From an uncultured Prevotella sp. (lineage in GTDB: Bacteria > Bacteroidota > Bacteroidia > Bacteroidales > Bacteroidaceae), in contig CAMQBP010000009.1 in assembly GCA_946999025.1 (NCBI GenBank), positions 1 through 20,883 on the forward strand: 20,883 nt of DNA, read 5' to 3'. The notes below the pieces were generated by a model. It was not told the origin of the DNA and searched no databases. It saw nothing but the letters and a program-made list of their open reading frames with translations. The position numbers and the translations under genes were made by a program. This document shows, one piece after another, positions 6,498 to 14,794 of this stretch (its first letter is position 1; each line of letters begins with the position of its first letter).

Positions 6498-8075
6498 TTG
6501 AATAACTTATCTGTTTTTGATTGTTTGGCTAAAACCAAGTGCTGGGTTGGCATGGGTGTTCTTGTTACTTTATTTTCGATAGAAAGTAAAGCGCAGACCT
6601 ACCATCTACAAAGCGATTCAAGTGCATTGGTTGACAGCGTAGTGCTACCTGATACCTTGTTAAATCAATCGCCCTACGTGTTCAAAGTTGACTCACTGAT
6701 GGGGAAACAGTCAGCCAATCCCCCAAAATATCCATGGCGGGCAGCCGCAGAAGTGGTGGGAATCAACGCTACCTTCCTGGCCGTTGACTATTTTATATTA
6801 GATGCTAACTTCGCCAAGATAACCAGTAAAACGCTCAAACGCAACGTTCGGCTCAACAAATGGTTTTGGGATGGAGATGTGTTTCACACCAATTTATGGT
6901 ACCATCCCTATCATGGTAACCTATTCTTCAATGCCGCTCGCAGTAATGGTATGAACTTCTGGGAGTCGATACCTTATACCCTGGCTGGTGACTTGATGTG
7001 GGAAATTGCCGGCGAAAACGAACTTCCATCCATCAATGACGCCATTTCTACCGGCATAGGTGGGTTAGCTATCGGCGAGAGTACCTATCGTTTGTCCAAC
7101 CTCGTGTACCGTGATGACCGGCAAGGATGGCGGCGTGTTGCCCAAGAACTACTGGGAGCAGCCATCAATCCCATTCGCGCATTGAACCGCCTATTCACAG
7201 GTGAAGCTTGGAAGATACGTCCTCAAAAGGCCGCTTATCATGATGACGAGCGATTACCTGTACGCATGACGGTGGCTGTTGGCGACAGATATGTATCGGG
7301 CCACGATGCTTCCACAATGCGGTTCCATACGCCTTATTTGGACTTATCGGTCCGCTATGGCGATGCATTCAGTGATGAACACAAACCTTTCGATTATTTT
7401 ACCCTCGATGCAGGTGTGGTCGTAGGACATCAACAACATGCGGTGAATCACGTCAACATCATCGGACAGTTGGCAGCAACCCCTGTGATGGAACGTCGGG
7501 GCATGCAGTCGCGCTTCGGTGTTTATCAACATTTCAACTACGAACATACCAATGGACGCAACGGAGGCTTGCCTCCTTACCAGCTTTCCGAAGCTGCCAG
7601 CGTTGGAGTAGGGTGGTTTTGTAGGGTGCCTTCCATCCTGCCAAACCTGCAATTTGAGCAATCTTTCTTCCTCAATGGTATGTTGTTGGGCGGACTTTGG
7701 AGCGATTATGCCGACAATCCCTTTCACAGAACCTACAACATGGGCAGCGGCTTCACCGTCCTGTCACGCACGCAATTCTCGGTAGGTCAACGCTTTTCTT
7801 TCTCTCTGGATGCCCGCTTTTTTAGAATGTACAGTTGGCGCGGCTACGAAGACGTGCTGGCAGGCACGCCATACGACACCTTCAGCGCACAAGGCGAGCG
7901 TAACCAATCATCCGTATGGCTGTTGCGTCCCATGCTCAAAATCCCAGTTTGGCGACAATGGGGGCTTCATTTGTCGGGCGCTTATTATCATCGTGACACC
8001 CATTACACCTATCGAAACGATGTTACCGCCCGTACATTCGAAGTGAGATTGGGCTTACTCTATCAGTTAAAGTAG
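6498..8075 (+). CDS. DUF3943 domain-containing exported protein
   Basis: A 525-residue exported protein of unknown function. The N-terminus has a signal-peptide shape: Lys residues, a hydrophobic WVGMGVLVTLFSI run and an ESKA|Q cleavage-like site. The DUF3943 region lies at about residues 105-225, recognisable from NLWYHPYHGNLFFNAARSNG, then FWESIPYTLAGDLMWEI and GESTYRLSNL. The rest is rich in alternating aromatic/polar strands (for example FGVYQHFNYEH and RFSFSLDARFFRMYSW) and ends LLYQLK, consistent with an outer-membrane beta-barrel. No ATG fits the N-terminus: the first is at 6552, inside the signal sequence. TTG codons at 6498 or 6525 are the likely starts, 6525 giving the most compact signal peptide. 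No clear promoter is visible before it. Confidence 0.8.
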   Translation: MNNLSVFDCLAKTKCWVGMGVLVTLFSIESKAQTYHLQSDSSALVDSVVLPDTLLNQSPYVFKVDSLMGKQSANPPKYPWRAAAEVVGINATFLAVDYFILDANFAKITSKTLKRNVRLNKWFWDGDVFHTNLWYHPYHGNLFFNAARSNGMNFWESIPYTLAGDLMWEIAGENELPSINDAISTGIGGLAIGESTYRLSNLVYRDDRQGWRRVAQELLGAAINPIRALNRLFTGEAWKIRPQKAAYHDDERLPVRMTVAVGDRYVSGHDASTMRFHTPYLDLSVRYGDAFSDEHKPFDYFTLDAGVVVGHQQHAVNHVNIIGQLAATPVMERRGMQSRFGVYQHFNYEHTNGRNGGLPPYQLSEAASVGVGWFCRVPSILPNLQFEQSFFLNGMLLGGLWSDYADNPFHRTYNMGSGFTVLSRTQFSVGQRFSFSLDARFFRMYSWRGYEDVLAGTPYDTFSAQGERNQSSVWLLRPMLKIPVWRQWGLHLSGAYYHRDTHYTYRNDVTARTFEVRLGLLYQLK

Positions 8076-8117
8076 TAAGAACTTCGCGCTTCCTCGCCCT
8101 GTTTACTTGTGTTTTGG

Positions 8118-8149
8118 TTTGGTTGTGTCACCCTAACTTCTTATCTTTG
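8118..8149 (+). promoter_or_regulatory. Bacteroidetes-type promoter for the phosphodiesterase-dipeptidase operon
   Basis: TTTG at 8118-8121, a 20-bp spacer and TATCTTTG at 8142-8149 match the -33/-7 consensus of the Bacteroidetes primary sigma factor. The predicted transcript starts near 8155 and has a leader of about 40 bases before the ATG at 8193. Confidence 0.75.
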
Positions 8150-8192
8150 CAGATACTTACGTAAATCATCAACAATCAATACGCATACCATT

Positions 8193-8951
8193 ATGAAAAA
8201 ATTACTTTGTACACTGGCCTTTGCTGCTTTTGCAACAGTCAGTATGTTTGCAGGTTCAAAAGTCATTGCTCACCGTGGTTACTGGACCACACCAGGCTCG
8301 GCTCAAAACTCAAGGACATCGCTCCAGAAGGCACTCGACTTGAATGTCTATGGTTCTGAAATAGATGTATGGCTCACTACCGATGGAAAACTCATGGTGA
8401 ATCATGACAATGATTTCAATGGTGTGGTACTTGAAAAAGCTTCTTACAAGGATTGTAAGAACCTAACTCTAAAGAATGGCGAGAAAATGCCACAGCTGAA
8501 GGACTTGTTGAAGATGATGAAAAAGACCAAAAGCAAGACCAAACTCATCATTGAAATCAAGACTCATTCAACGCTTGAAGCTAACCAACGCGCTGCCCAA
8601 GCAACGGTGAATGCCGTGAAAAAATATGGAATTCAAGACAAAGTAGAATACATTGCGTTCAGTCATGACGTATGTTTGGAATTGGTGCGTCTGGACAAGC
8701 AGGCGAAAGTGGCTTATCTTTCGGGCAACAAGACGCCGGCTCAGCTCCATCAGGATGGCATCACAGGCATTGATTACCATATCAGTGTTCTGCGCAAGCA
8801 TCCCGAATGGATTAAAGAGGCGCACGACCTGGGCATGACGGTCAACGTGTGGACCGTTAGTGACAAGGCTGGTATTGAAGAAATGAACAAGGCCGGGGTG
8901 GATTACATCACCACCAACGAACCCGTATTGGCCATCGAGTTAACGCGATGA
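8193..8951 (+). CDS. Secreted glycerophosphodiester phosphodiesterase
   Basis: Hydrolyses glycerophosphodiesters to glycerol-3-phosphate and an alcohol, probably outside the cytoplasm. The 252-residue product starts with a signal peptide (MKKLLCTLAFAAFATVSMFA) and then shows the GDPD active-site pattern: HRG at 27-29, E56 and D58 in SEIDVWLT, and H71 in MVNHDNDF. The C-terminal NVWTVSD and DYITTNEP motifs are also present, so the domain is complete. The frame is open upstream to an ATG at 8109, but that start lies inside the promoter and would bury the signal peptide; 8193 is therefore used. The dipeptidase gene follows 57 bases later with no terminator between, suggesting an operon for envelope-debris scavenging (inferred). 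Confidence 0.92.
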   Translation: MKKLLCTLAFAAFATVSMFAGSKVIAHRGYWTTPGSAQNSRTSLQKALDLNVYGSEIDVWLTTDGKLMVNHDNDFNGVVLEKASYKDCKNLTLKNGEKMPQLKDLLKMMKKTKSKTKLIIEIKTHSTLEANQRAAQATVNAVKKYGIQDKVEYIAFSHDVCLELVRLDKQAKVAYLSGNKTPAQLHQDGITGIDYHISVLRKHPEWIKEAHDLGMTVNVWTVSDKAGIEEMNKAGVDYITTNEPVLAIELTR

Positions 8952-9008
8952 TGAGGCTGATAGAAAGAAAAAATCCATCTCATCGTTAACAGAACATCCA
9001 CTCATAGC

Positions 9009-9683
9009 ATGCGAAAAATCATCTTATTGCTTGTCTTGGCCACCACTTTTGCCGTGGCTCAAGACAAGCAAAAGCTCAGTAAAACGGCACAGTCGCTCGA
9101 ACGTCGGGGCTATGTCAACGTGCAACAACTTGACAAGACCATTCAGGTATCCTTGATGTACGCCCGCGCAGACAACTTCACTGGCGGCGTGTTGTACGAC
9201 GATTTGCGCGAAGCCTACCTCCATCCGCGCGCAGCTCAGGCGCTGGTAAAGGCACAAAAGCGGCTCAGGGAGTTGCGTCCGGACCTTCGATTGAAGATTT
9301 ATGACGCTGCCCGTCCCATGTCCATTCAGCAAAAAATGTGGGATAAGGTGAAGCATACCTCTAAATATTTCTATGTGTCCAATCCAGCACGCGGCGGTGG
9401 TTTGCACAACTATGGACTGGCTGTCGACCTCACGCTGTGCAACCTGAAGGGCGATACCCTTGACATGGGCACCAAAATAGACTATATGGGAGCTGCGGCT
9501 CACATTGACAACGAAGCCCAACTGGTAGCGCAGAAGCGCATCAGTGCGCAGGCTCGCAAGAACCGTCAGCTGCTTCGTGACGTGATGACCTACGCTGGTT
9601 TCAAACCCTTGCGTACCGAATGGTGGCATTTCAACTTCCGCTCACGGGCACAGGCAAAGCGTTATTATCAGGTAATCAAGTAG
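9009..9683 (+). CDS. D-alanyl-D-alanine dipeptidase-like M15 peptidase (VanX/DdpX type), secreted
   Basis: Expected to cleave D-Ala-D-Ala or related dipeptides using zinc. The 224-residue product has a signal peptide (MRKIILLLVLATTFAVAQ) and the full M15D catalytic set: GLHNYGLAVDLTL with H133 and D140, and EWWHFNF with E204 as base and H207 as third zinc ligand. DAARP near residue 100 corresponds to the conserved (G/D)xRP substrate-binding Arg segment. Family members with a signal peptide act in the periplasm on peptidoglycan fragments; there is no vanHA-type ligase or two-component system nearby, so it is not evidence of glycopeptide resistance. Bacteroidetes genomes commonly carry this form. 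The terminator starts inside its last codons. Confidence 0.88.
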   Translation: MRKIILLLVLATTFAVAQDKQKLSKTAQSLERRGYVNVQQLDKTIQVSLMYARADNFTGGVLYDDLREAYLHPRAAQALVKAQKRLRELRPDLRLKIYDAARPMSIQQKMWDKVKHTSKYFYVSNPARGGGLHNYGLAVDLTLCNLKGDTLDMGTKIDYMGAAAHIDNEAQLVAQKRISAQARKNRQLLRDVMTYAGFKPLRTEWWHFNFRSRAQAKRYYQVIK

Positions 9684-9702
9684 CCCAAGGGCTACTTTTT
9701 TT
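9678..9702 (+). terminator. Rho-independent terminator after the dipeptidase gene
   Basis: AAGTAGCC (9678-9685) pairs with GGCTACTT (9690-9697) around CAAG, followed by a run of seven T (9696-9702). It includes the TAG stop codon of the dipeptidase gene. Confidence 0.85.
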
Positions 9703-9722
9703 ACTTTGTTTCCGATGAAGAG

Positions 9723-10985
9723 ATGGGTATGATGAACGAAGCAACCGTAGCATTCATTCGCCAACACGCCGATGATGACGTGCGACAGCTGGCTCTCAAG
9801 GGTAATCAACATCCGGGTGTGGACATGCCTTTGGCCTTGCAACAGATTGCGGGGCGACAGACTGCCCGACAAAAACTGCCGTCTTGGGCGGCCATAGACA
9901 CGCTGTTGTACCCGCCCCACCTGTCCATGGAGCAATGTTCTTCCGAGCAAACGGCGCGCTACAAGGCGCAGTTGGCCGTGCGGCTCTGTGCCGATTTCGG
10001 TCAAAAATCACGGTCGGACGACTCGAAGAAACTCCACCTGCCCCACGAAAAAGAGCCATCTTTAGTCGATTTAACGGGCGGTTTTGGGGTTGATTTCTCC
10101 TTCATGGCCTGTCAATTCAAACGTTGTATCTACGTAGAACGGCAACAAGCGTTGTGCGAGATGGCTCAACACAATTTCTCCTTGTTAGGTCTGCGGCAGG
10201 CAGAAGTGGTGTGTGCCGACGGCGTGGACTATCTTCGGCGGATGAATCACGCCACGGTGATTTACCTGGATCCTGCCCGTCGTGACCGACAGGGCGGCAA
10301 AACTGTGGCCATCAGCGACTGCACACCTGATTTGTTGAGCCTGAAAGAACAGCTCATGGACAAGAGTCTTTTCGTCATGGTGAAGCTCTCTCCGATGCTC
10401 GACTGGCACCAAGCCGTGGCTCAACTTGAGACTGACGGGGTGAAGGTGTGCGAGATACATGTCCTGTCGGTGAGAAACGAGTGCAAAGAACTGCTCTTCG
10501 TCTTGAGCAAGCAACTCCGTAAGCCGCTCACCCTCCATTGCGTAAACGACGACCAGGCCTTTGTCTGTTCGGCCGACGAGCCGTCTGTCGTCATGCCTCC
10601 TTACGTCAGTCCGGAAGAAATGCGGCCGGGGCTGTTTCTCTACGAGCCGCATGCGTCTATCATGAAGGCCGGTTGTTTTTCGGCCGTGAGTGCCCAATTG
10701 GGCGTTCGGAAGATAGCACCCAACTCGCATCTCTTTATTTCTGACCGTGACATCTCGGCGTTTCCAGGTCGGAAGTTCAGCATCCAAGCCCTCTCATCGA
10801 TGAACAAAAAAGAACTGAAGTCAGTGCTTCGTGACGTGCGCCAAGCCAACATCACCACTCGCAACTTTCCCCTTTCCGTGGCCGAGTTGCGTAAACGGCT
10901 CAAGCTGAAGGATGGGGGAGCTGTTTATGTTTTCGCTACCACGCAGGCAGATGGGCGGCATGTTCTGTTGATTTGCGGCAAGTAA
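9723..10985 (+). CDS. THUMP-like-domain class I SAM-dependent methyltransferase
   Basis: A 420-residue predicted cytoplasmic methyltransferase. The Rossmann motif I is DLTGGFGVDFSFMA (D116 onward), followed by the acidic end of strand 2 in CIYVERQ, VVCADGVDYL, and a motif IV of DPARRD (D183-P184) in place of DPPY. The C-terminal region (about residues 325-415: AQLGVRKIAPNSHLFIS, then FSIQALSSMNKKELKSVLRD and a late KLKDGGAVYVFAT) matches the THUMP-like domain found in Bacteroidetes proteins of this kind. This suggests an RNA substrate, but the substrate is unknown. ATGs at 9723, 9729 and 9732 are all possible starts. It begins 20 bases after a strong terminator, and no convincing promoter is seen between them. 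Confidence 0.85.
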   Translation: MGMMNEATVAFIRQHADDDVRQLALKGNQHPGVDMPLALQQIAGRQTARQKLPSWAAIDTLLYPPHLSMEQCSSEQTARYKAQLAVRLCADFGQKSRSDDSKKLHLPHEKEPSLVDLTGGFGVDFSFMACQFKRCIYVERQQALCEMAQHNFSLLGLRQAEVVCADGVDYLRRMNHATVIYLDPARRDRQGGKTVAISDCTPDLLSLKEQLMDKSLFVMVKLSPMLDWHQAVAQLETDGVKVCEIHVLSVRNECKELLFVLSKQLRKPLTLHCVNDDQAFVCSADEPSVVMPPYVSPEEMRPGLFLYEPHASIMKAGCFSAVSAQLGVRKIAPNSHLFISDRDISAFPGRKFSIQALSSMNKKELKSVLRDVRQANITTRNFPLSVAELRKRLKLKDGGAVYVFATTQADGRHVLLICGK

Positions 10986-11167
10986 TCGGTAATGTTGTCA
11001 TCATCCGCTGAAGCGTAAGACGGATAACTATCTCCTGTTTGATATGTGCGCGCCGTTGGATGACGAGCGTGTTTGATGTCGCTATCACGGAAATGTATAT
11101 TATTGATAAACAGGTTTTTATACCGTGTTCTTGCTGTTTGCTAAATTACTCGAAAACGCTTGTCCAG

Positions 11168-11255
11168 CAAACTCAATGACTTTGCCCAGCAAACTCAATG
11201 ACTTTGGATGCCAAACTCAATGCAATTGCGGGCCAAACTCATTGCTATTGAAATG
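11168..11255. repeat. 22-bp tandem array C, four copies
   Basis: CAAACTC occurs at 11168, 11190, 11212 and 11234, exactly 22 bp apart. The first three copies share CAAACTCAATG, and the first two share CAAACTCAATGACTTTG. The fourth is CAAACTCATTGCTATTG. No spacer separates the copies, so this is a tandem repeat and not a CRISPR array. Confidence 0.75.
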
Positions 11256-11262
11256 CTCTTCC

Positions 11263-11277
11263 GTAGGGGCGTGATTC
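11263..11277 (+). repeat. Truncated REP-like element
   Basis: GTAGGGGCGTGATTC is identical over 15 bases to the left half of the REP-like copy at 326-340. The right palindrome arm is missing. Confidence 0.5.
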
Positions 11278-11327
11278 TCTTTGTCATGCTCGCATCCTGC
11301 GATTGGTGAAAAATGTAGGCGTTTTAT

Positions 11328-11358
11328 TTTGAAAATAGCCTAAATAACCGTAACTTTG
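11328..11358 (+). promoter_or_regulatory. Promoter of the acetyltransferase gene
   Basis: TTTG at 11328-11331, a 19-bp spacer and TAACTTTG at 11351-11358 form a textbook Bacteroidetes promoter. The start codon is 36 bases after the -7 element. Confidence 0.8.
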
Positions 11359-11393
11359 TCAGCCTATATTGTATACAATCTTATTAAAATAGA

Positions 11394-12542
11394 ATGCCAT
11401 CTGTACAAATTAAGAAGGTCGAGTCGCTGCGCGATTTGAAGACGTTCGTCGACTTCCATTACGACCTTTATGAGGGAAACCCATACGATGTTCCGAATCT
11501 TTTCATGGATGATGTGAACACCTTGCGTAAAGATAAGAACGCTGCATTTGAGTTTTGTGAGGCAGAATATTATATTGCGTACAAACAAGGCAAAGTAGTA
11601 GGGCGAGTAGCAGCCATCATTAACCATCGAGCCAATGAAAAATGGAAAACCAAGCATGTGCGGTTCGGGTGGATTGACTTTATAGATGACCTGGAGGTGT
11701 CTCGCGCCTTGTTCGATGAAGTGGCTGCCTATGGTCGTTCAAAGGGTATGACCGAGATGGTGGGGCCATTGGGTTTCACCGACATGGATCCAGAAGGAAT
11801 GCTTACTTGGGGCTTTGATAAGCTCAGCACGATGATCACTATTTACAACTATCCTTACTACCCACAGCATTTAGAGAAGTTGGGCGGATGGGAAGTTGAC
11901 CAGAACTATGTGGAATATTTCTTGGACGTTCCTCAGGAAATTCCTGAGAAATATGCGAAGATAGCCGAGGTCGTAGAATCGCGTTACAACCTGCACGTCA
12001 AGAAACTGACCCGTAAGGAACTGCGAACGACCGACTATGGACAGCAGGTTTTTGCCATCATCAACGAAACTTATAAAGACCTTTACGGCTATTCTGAACT
12101 CAGTGCCAAGCAAATTGATCACTATGTGAACATGTATCTTCGGTTTGCCGATTTGAACATGATTACACTCATCGAGGATTGGAACAAGGACAAGAAGCTC
12201 ATCGGCGTGGGCATTTCAATACCATCCTTGTCGTATGCCTTGCAAAAATGCCGTAGAGGCCGCTTGCTTCCATGGGGCTGGTGGCACCTGTTGCGGGCCA
12301 TCAAGTTTCAAAAGACAGGAGGTGGCGGCGACTTGCTGCTGCTGGGTGTGTTGCCAGAGTATCGATCCAAGGGTGCCAACGCCTTGTTGTTCACCGACCT
12401 GATACCCGTGTTTAACAAGTATGGGTTTACTTGGGCCGAGAGTCAGGTTGAGCTGGAAACCAATGAAGGTGTGCAAAGTCAGTGGGGACCGCTGAAGCCC
12501 ACCAATCATAAGCGTCGCAGCTGTTTCAAAAAGAAGATTTAA
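11394..12542 (+). CDS. GNAT-like N-acetyltransferase family protein
   Basis: A 382-residue cytoplasmic protein of a Bacteroidetes family usually annotated as N-acetyltransferase. No signal peptide or membrane helix is present. The N-terminal half has YDLYEGNPYDVPNL and GKVVGRVAAIINHRAN, the latter resembling the GNAT beta-strand 4 region, followed by MVGPLGFTDMDPEGML. The C-terminal half has LIGVGISIPSLSYAL and LLLLGVLPEYRSKGANALL, which fits the acetyl-CoA-binding motif A (V.P.yR.kG...L). The acetyl acceptor is unknown. It has its own promoter, and no cotranscribed partner is obvious; the topoisomerase gene begins 147 bases downstream. Confidence 0.75.
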   Translation: MPSVQIKKVESLRDLKTFVDFHYDLYEGNPYDVPNLFMDDVNTLRKDKNAAFEFCEAEYYIAYKQGKVVGRVAAIINHRANEKWKTKHVRFGWIDFIDDLEVSRALFDEVAAYGRSKGMTEMVGPLGFTDMDPEGMLTWGFDKLSTMITIYNYPYYPQHLEKLGGWEVDQNYVEYFLDVPQEIPEKYAKIAEVVESRYNLHVKKLTRKELRTTDYGQQVFAIINETYKDLYGYSELSAKQIDHYVNMYLRFADLNMITLIEDWNKDKKLIGVGISIPSLSYALQKCRRGRLLPWGWWHLLRAIKFQKTGGGGDLLLLGVLPEYRSKGANALLFTDLIPVFNKYGFTWAESQVELETNEGVQSQWGPLKPTNHKRRSCFKKKI

Positions 12543-12544
12543 TT

Positions 12545-12582
12545 CTTGCCCACGGTCACATCGGGTAAGTAGATTCTTTTTG
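12545..12582 (+). terminator. Possible weak terminator after the acetyltransferase gene
   Basis: CTTGCCC (12545-12551) pairs with GGGTAAG (12563-12569) with one G-T pair, and a short T-run follows at about 12577-12581 after a seven-base gap. The gap makes this weak. Confidence 0.3.
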
Positions 12583-12689
12583 GGGCTTCAGACGCTCTTT
12601 CGTGCGTGACGATGGCGTGTAGAGCGGGCTGGTATGGTAGAAACCATTCCATACGGCACTGCTGATAACGAACAACAACCAAAAAACCG

Positions 12690-14702
12690 ATGACTGATAA
12701 AAACAAGCAAGAATTGCAATCAACGAATCATGACAATATGGCTTCTGCTCCGATTGGGGCAGAAGAAACCGTTTCTTATACAGATGACAACATCCGACAT
12801 CTGTCGGATATGGAGCATGTGCGTACCCGTCCGGGCATGTACATCGGTCGATTGGGCGACGGCAACTTGCCCGAGGATGGCATCTATGTGCTGTTGAAGG
12901 AAGTGATTGACAATTCCATCGACGAGTTTAAGATGAAGTCGGGCGACCGAATCGAGATTGACGTGGAAGATAACCTGCGCGTGAGCGTGCGCGACTACGG
13001 TCGTGGTATTCCGCAAGGCAAACTGGTAGAGGCCGTGAGTATGCTGAATACGGGAGGAAAATACGACTCGAAAGCGTTTAAGAAGAGTGTGGGATTGAAC
13101 GGTGTGGGTCTCAAAGCCGTGAATGCTTTGAGTGCACATTTCGAAGTGAAGTCGTTCCGGGAGGGGAAAGTTCGTTCCATCACGTTTGAAAAAGGTGAGC
13201 TCAAGAGCGATCAGACCGATAAAACGCAGGATGAAACGGGTACCTATGTTTATTTTGAACCCGACAACACGCTGTTCAAGAACTACTCGTTCCACGATGA
13301 TATCGTGGAAACCATGCTGCGCAACTATACCTATCTGAATGCCGGACTCACCATCATGTACAATGGACGGCGTATCAAAAGTCGTAACGGGTTGGAGGAT
13401 TTGCTTAACGACAACATGACAACGGACGGATTGTACCCTATTGTTCATGTCGTTGGCGATGACATCGAGATTGCTTTCACGCATACCAATCAGTACGGAG
13501 AAGAATACCATTCGTTTGTCAACGGGCAACATACCACGCAGGGAGGCACGCACCAGAGTGCTTTCAAGGAGCATATCGCCAAGACTATCAAAGAGTTTTA
13601 CGACAAAAACTACGAGTACACCGACATTCGAAACGGTATTGTGGCGGCTGTAGCCATCAACGTAGAAGAACCTGTTTTCGAGAGTCAGACCAAGATTAAA
13701 TTAGGGTCTACGCTCATGGCGCCAGGAGGTGAGACCATCAACAAGTACGTGGGCGATTTCATCAAGCGTGAGGTGGACAACTACCTGCACATCCACAAGG
13801 AAGATTGCGCGGACGTGCTGGAGACTAAAATCAAGGCCAGCGAGCACGAACGCAAAGCTATGGCGGGGGTAACGAAGCTCGCCAGAGAGCGTGCCAAAAA
13901 GGCCAACCTGCACAATAAGAAGTTGCGTGACTGCCGAATTCATTTCAGTGACGAGAAAAATAACCGCAAGGAGGAGAGTTGTATCTTTATTACCGAGGGC
14001 GATTCGGCCAGCGGCAGCATTACCAAAAGCAGGGATGTGAACACACAAGCGGTGTTCTCGTTGCGGGGAAAACCACTCAATTCGTATGGCTTGACCAAGA
14101 AGGTGGTGTACGAAAACGAAGAGTTCAACCTTTTGCAGGCGGCTCTCGACATAGAAGATGGCTTGGACACGCTGCGCTACAACAAGGTGATTGTTGCCAC
14201 GGATGCCGATGTCGATGGCATGCACATCCGTCTGTTGATTATCACTTTCTTTCTTCAGTTCTTCCCAGATCTTATCAAGAAGGGGCATGTGTATGTGTTA
14301 CAGACGCCTCTTTTCCGTGTGCGTAACCGCAGAACGAAGATTAAAAATAAGCAAGTGATAGCAGATGCGGACGCTATTCGTGACAAAAAAGAGCGAAAGA
14401 GCGATTTCATCACCCGCTACTGTTATAGTGATGAAGAGCGACAAGAAGCAATTAGGGACCTTGGACCCGAACCTGAAATCACCCGATTCAAAGGATTGGG
14501 AGAGATATCTCCTGACGAATTCGTCCATTTCATCGGCCCTGACATGCGACTGGAGCAGGTGACACTGCACAAAAACGACCAAGTACAAAAGCTTTTGGAG
14601 TATTACATGGGCAAGAATACCATGGAACGACAAAACTTTATCATCGATAATCTGGTGGTCGAGGAAGACCTTCCGGAAGACGAACCCAAACCCATTGACT
14701 GA
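12690..14702 (+). CDS. parE: DNA topoisomerase IV subunit B
   Basis: The ATPase subunit of topoisomerase IV, which separates linked daughter chromosomes together with ParC. The 670-residue protein has an N-terminal GHKL ATPase domain (HVRTRPGMYIG; E71 and N75 in EVIDNSIDE; DYGRGIP; the glycine-rich GLNGVGLKAVNAL) and a transducer domain. The TOPRIM domain has EGDSA from E436, DADVDG from D505 and FKGLGEIS. The start at 12690 gives a 30-residue polar tail before the domain; a second ATG lies at 12738. The ParE/GyrB choice rests on HVRTRPGMYIGRLGDG, the (R)FKGLGEISPDEF form and the compact length. parC is not in the window. Confidence 0.92.
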   Translation: MTDKNKQELQSTNHDNMASAPIGAEETVSYTDDNIRHLSDMEHVRTRPGMYIGRLGDGNLPEDGIYVLLKEVIDNSIDEFKMKSGDRIEIDVEDNLRVSVRDYGRGIPQGKLVEAVSMLNTGGKYDSKAFKKSVGLNGVGLKAVNALSAHFEVKSFREGKVRSITFEKGELKSDQTDKTQDETGTYVYFEPDNTLFKNYSFHDDIVETMLRNYTYLNAGLTIMYNGRRIKSRNGLEDLLNDNMTTDGLYPIVHVVGDDIEIAFTHTNQYGEEYHSFVNGQHTTQGGTHQSAFKEHIAKTIKEFYDKNYEYTDIRNGIVAAVAINVEEPVFESQTKIKLGSTLMAPGGETINKYVGDFIKREVDNYLHIHKEDCADVLETKIKASEHERKAMAGVTKLARERAKKANLHNKKLRDCRIHFSDEKNNRKEESCIFITEGDSASGSITKSRDVNTQAVFSLRGKPLNSYGLTKKVVYENEEFNLLQAALDIEDGLDTLRYNKVIVATDADVDGMHIRLLIITFFLQFFPDLIKKGHVYVLQTPLFRVRNRRTKIKNKQVIADADAIRDKKERKSDFITRYCYSDEERQEAIRDLGPEPEITRFKGLGEISPDEFVHFIGPDMRLEQVTLHKNDQVQKLLEYYMGKNTMERQNFIIDNLVVEEDLPEDEPKPID

Positions 14703-14712
14703 AGATGATGGC

Positions 14713-14778
14713 CATTTAGATGAGCAATCTTTGTCATTTAGACGGCTAATCGATGTCATTGGAGCGAACAATTCTTTT
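14713..14778. repeat. 22-bp-period array D, three diverged copies
   Basis: CATTTAGA at 14713 and 14735 and CATTGGAG at 14757 begin three segments exactly 22 bp apart. The array lies in the short gap between parE and the S41 protease gene. A CATTGACT at 14693, in the parE stop region, may be a further diverged start at 20-bp spacing. Confidence 0.5.
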
Positions 14779-14794
14779 ATATAAAATCAAACAA

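Larger units (their letters stand above)
10986..11327. other. Intergenic region with repeats
   Basis: About 340 bases without a gene. The first 180 bases show only weak dyads. Bases 11168-11255 carry a 22-bp tandem array, and 11263-11277 carry a truncated REP-like element. The acetyltransferase promoter follows. Confidence 0.6.

Noticed and set aside
9009..9683. Glycopeptide-resistance gene vanX
   Set aside because: The catalytic motifs fit the family, but the protein is exported and there is no vanH, vanA/B ligase or VanRS regulator nearby. A cell-wall recycling role is more likely.
11168..11255. CRISPR array
   Set aside because: Repeats are contiguous with no unique spacers, are degenerate, and no cas genes lie nearby.
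12720..13574. A 284-codon minus-strand frame opposite parE
   Set aside because: It mirrors a clearly coding and conserved parE sequence and has no domain of its own.
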